Below are positions 6,219 through 7,738 of a stretch of 7,738 nt of DNA, piece after piece. Made by a program: the position numbers and the translations under genes. Below the pieces are notes generated by a model that did not search any database, had not been told where the DNA came from, and worked only from the letters and a program-made list of their open reading frames with translations. How positions within the stretch are numbered: position 1 is the stretch's first letter; each line of letters opens with the position of its first letter. Origin of the DNA: Gemmatimonadota bacterium (GTDB lineage Bacteria > Gemmatimonadota > Gemmatimonadetes > Longimicrobiales > Gaopeijiaceae); contig JAHHMJ010000584.1 of assembly GCA_018678395.1 (NCBI GenBank), forward strand, positions 1 through 7,738. Direction: 5' to 3'.

Positions 6219-6587
6219 TCAGAAGGGAAGGTCGTCTTCGACGTCGTCGGCCGCGGGCGGCTCCGGAAAGGACTCTCCCGCGAACGACGGGGGTCCCCCC
6301 TCGGCGGGCGCCTGAGACGTGTCACGATCCACCCGCCACGCCTTCACGTCGGTGTACCAGCGACCGTTGTACTCGCGACTCTGGATGTCGATGTGCGCCG
6401 TGAGGCGCTCACCTTCGCGGATGCCGAACTTGTCGATGTTGTCGCCCCACTGGACGATGCACACCTGCTTCGGGTACTCGCCCTCGGTCTCGAGAATGAA
6501 CTCCTGCTTGCGCCAGAGTCCGTTGCGTCCCTGACCGGACTGCTCCTCGAGCATCTGCGTCACCGTACCGGTGATCGAAAGATCCAT
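6219..6587 (-). CDS. DUF3127 family OB-fold-like protein with SSB-type acidic tail
   Basis: The 122-residue protein starts at the ATG whose complement is at 6585-6587, giving MDLSITGTVTQML. Reading further upstream would only add an Arg-rich tail typical of GC-rich noise. Residues 1-88 match DUF3127 (PF11325): LWRKQEFILETEGEYPKQV (24-42), VQWGDNIDKF (45-54) and SREYNGRWYTDVKAWRV (70-86). The short strands and spacing suggest an OB-fold. Residues 89-112 are a Pro/Ala/Ser/Glu linker, then DDVEDDLPF closes the protein. An acidic tip ending DDLPF is the hallmark of single-stranded DNA-binding protein tails that recruit repair and replication partners. The family has no established function; DNA binding is inferred from this architecture. 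The stop lies 9 nt from the convergent GGDEF-EAL stop. A weak GGGA lies just upstream of the start. Its upstream spacer (6588-6764) holds a long hairpin. Confidence 0.85.
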   Translation of the reverse strand: MDLSITGTVTQMLEEQSGQGRNGLWRKQEFILETEGEYPKQVCIVQWGDNIDKFGIREGERLTAHIDIQSREYNGRWYTDVKAWRVDRDTSQAPAEGGPPSFAGESFPEPPAADDVEDDLPF

Positions 6588-6662
6588 GATTCCCGCCGTT
6601 CCTCGCCGTGGCATCGCGTCGCTGGAGGTCCGTCGTCGCGCGCACGGGCGTCGAGCCGATGA

Positions 6663-6698
6663 AGCCTCCGGGGCATCCACGGTATCGCCCCGGAGGCT
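6663..6698 (-). terminator. Strong 12-bp-stem inverted repeat between serpin and DUF3127 genes
   Basis: AGCCTCCGGGGC (6663-6674) and GCCCCGGAGGCT (6687-6698) are perfect reverse complements separated by 12 bases. The hairpin starts 67 nt beyond the serpin stop and ends 76 nt before the DUF3127 start, both on the minus strand, so it is well placed to end the serpin transcript or to act as a leader structure for DUF3127. No T-run follows on either strand, so it is not a classic intrinsic terminator. On the minus strand, TTGGAC (6702-6707) and, 17 bases on, TACCGT in the loop weakly resemble sigma-70 boxes, so an operator overlapping a promoter is an alternative reading. Confidence 0.45.
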
Positions 6699-6764
6699 CC
6701 CGTCCAAGGGGTGCCTGGGACGGAAGGCCGTCGGAGCGCCCGCCCCGGGTCGTCGAGACGTCCC

Positions 6765-7738
6765 TCAGTGACAGCGACCGGAACCCTCGGCGGGACCCGA
6801 ATCCTCGACCCCTGGATCGCCGATCACCCCGGTGAAGAGCAGGGTGCCGCTCAGGCGTTCGTGCAGCGCGAAGAAGAACGGCCGGTCGGCGATCAGCCCT
6901 GTGAACGACGTGGGGCCGATCCCCACCGTCGTGACGGCTGCGGCGCGCGTCCCGGCCTCATCCACCTCGATGAAGCTCTTCTGGCGAACGAAGTCGATGC
7001 ACAGCCCGGCCCCGATCGGCGACAGGCGGGAGAAGTCGGCTTCGGAGCCGAAGGCGATGCCCATCCCCATGGCCTCGAGTACGGGATTCAGGAAGGCGTC
7101 GTGCGCCACGGTGAAGCGAGGCAGCCGCAGGAGGTCGAGCTCCTGTACGGTCAGCGCGGCCTTGAGTCCGGCCCAATCGGCGGCGTCCCACTCCGCCACC
7201 AGAGGGCGGACATCGTCCTGCCACGGCACCACCACGACCATCGCGTAGGCCCCGCCGCCGTACGGGATCTCGACCGCGGTCCACCCGTCGCCGGAGCCGA
7301 GGGGCAGTTCCACGCCCTCCTTCTGCATCATGTCGACGGCGACCGTCGATCCGTCCGCGCGCCGGAACTCCGCGGAGCGCGTATCGTCGGGATCGAACCG
7401 CTCGGTCCACGATGCGTCGAAGGCCACGGCGTTCATCAGCAGCAGGACCAGGTCGGGATCGAGTTCGTTCAGCACTCGCTCGATCATCCCGTTCGTCGCC
7501 TGATCGGCCCAGGCGTTGATGGCGTCGAGCGTGCTCGCGTCCGCGAAGTCGCGGGTCTCGACCGCGGCGTCGAAGGCTTCGCGCACGGTGTCGAAGAAGT
7601 CGGTGTGGAACGGAACGCCGTCATTGGCCCACACGGCGTTCCCGAGCCGCACGTCGACCTCGGGGTCGAGCGCGGTCAGGAGTTCGATCAGGCTCTGGTA
7701 GCCCGAGTTGATCTGCTCCTGCGTGAGTCCGTCGAAGC
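6765..7738 (-). CDS. Serpin family serine protease inhibitor, N-terminus off the window
   Basis: The frame is open to the right edge, so 323 residues are visible; full serpins are about 370-420, meaning roughly 60-100 N-terminal residues, including any signal peptide, lie outside. Serpin landmarks in order: VRLGNAVWAND (family ANAIW), DAINAWADQATNGMI (family INxWVxxxTxGxI), LLMNAVAFDASWTERF (family NAxYFxxxW), VDMMQ, and near the end ADRPFFFALHERLSGTLLFTGVIGDP. The reactive-centre loop is encoded at about 6891-6959. Its hinge EAGTRAAAVTT matches the inhibitory consensus EEGTEAAAAT, with small residues at P14-P9, so it is probably an active suicide inhibitor of serine or cysteine proteases. 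Counting 17 residues from the hinge Glu puts Thr-Ser at P1-P1', but the loop is about one residue shorter than in antitrypsin, so this may shift by one. A 16-residue tail ending GRCH follows the core. The target protease is unknown. Confidence 0.93.
   Translation of the reverse strand, partial: FDGLTQEQINSGYQSLIELLTALDPEVDVRLGNAVWANDGVPFHTDFFDTVREAFDAAVETRDFADASTLDAINAWADQATNGMIERVLNELDPDLVLLLMNAVAFDASWTERFDPDDTRSAEFRRADGSTVAVDMMQKEGVELPLGSGDGWTAVEIPYGGGAYAMVVVVPWQDDVRPLVAEWDAADWAGLKAALTVQELDLLRLPRFTVAHDAFLNPVLEAMGMGIAFGSEADFSRLSPIGAGLCIDFVRQKSFIEVDEAGTRAAAVTTVGIGPTSFTGLIADRPFFFALHERLSGTLLFTGVIGDPGVEDSGPAEGSGRCH

Noticed and set aside
4691..6403. 570-codon plus-strand frame overlapping the GGDEF-EAL gene, and the 404-codon minus-strand frame at 4701-5915
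   Set aside because: Both cover the highly conserved GGDEF and EAL domains in other frames. The Arg-rich translations look like frame-shifted reading of the real gene.
6588..6707. N-terminal extension of the DUF3127 protein by 40 residues
   Set aside because: The extra sequence is Arg/Ser/Ala-rich, runs back through part of the hairpin, and the DUF3127 domain begins right at MDLSITG, so the internal ATG is the likely start.
6700..6725. Second small inverted repeat (CCGTCC and GGACGG) beside the long hairpin
   Set aside because: Only 6 bp per arm with a 12-base loop and no extension; too weak to list as a structure.

Overview
This 7.7 kb window is GC-rich chromosomal DNA (by eye roughly 68-70% G+C) from a Gram-negative bacterium. 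The closest match in style is Gemmatimonadota or a related lineage such as Acidobacteriota. That assignment is inference, resting on a MacB/FtsX-type permease tail of the kind abundant in those phyla, a DUF3127 protein with an SSB-like acidic tip, an outer-membrane Omp85 barrel and a bacterial serpin. I see no rRNA, tRNA, CRISPR array, insertion sequence or phage gene.

Plus strand, left to right: (1) the last 52 codons of an ABC-transporter permease (1-159). (2) A 231-bp spacer with a degenerate 9-bp tandem repeat. (3) A small exported protein with a lipocalin-like beta-rich domain (391-990). (4) A 188-bp spacer with four 18-bp imperfect tandem repeats and a 12-bp perfect palindrome followed by a second TACGTA one helical turn away. 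(5) A POTRA-less Omp85/D15-type outer-membrane barrel (1179-2387), followed after 12 nt by (6) a 12-TM major-facilitator protein of the UMF1/Atg22-like family (2400-3686). (7) After 90 nt, a two-TM sensor protein with a ~280-residue periplasmic region and intact GGDEF and near-canonical EAL domains (3777-6209).

Minus strand: a DUF3127 OB-fold-like small protein ending in DDLPF (6219-6587), which converges on the GGDEF-EAL gene with a 9-nt gap. Upstream of it is a serpin-family protease inhibitor whose N-terminus lies beyond the right edge (6765-7738). A strong 12-bp-stem inverted repeat sits between these two genes.

Functionally the window is mostly cell-envelope and signalling genes: permease, exported beta-barrel protein, outer-membrane barrel plus inner-membrane MFS partner, c-di-GMP turnover, probable extracytoplasmic protease inhibitor. 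The one apparent nucleic-acid-related gene is DUF3127. Nothing resembles a complete new defence or biosynthetic system. The best leads are the Omp85+UMF1 pair, the SSB-tailed DUF3127 protein, the GGDEF-EAL protein without an inhibitory site, and the structured intergenic DNA.
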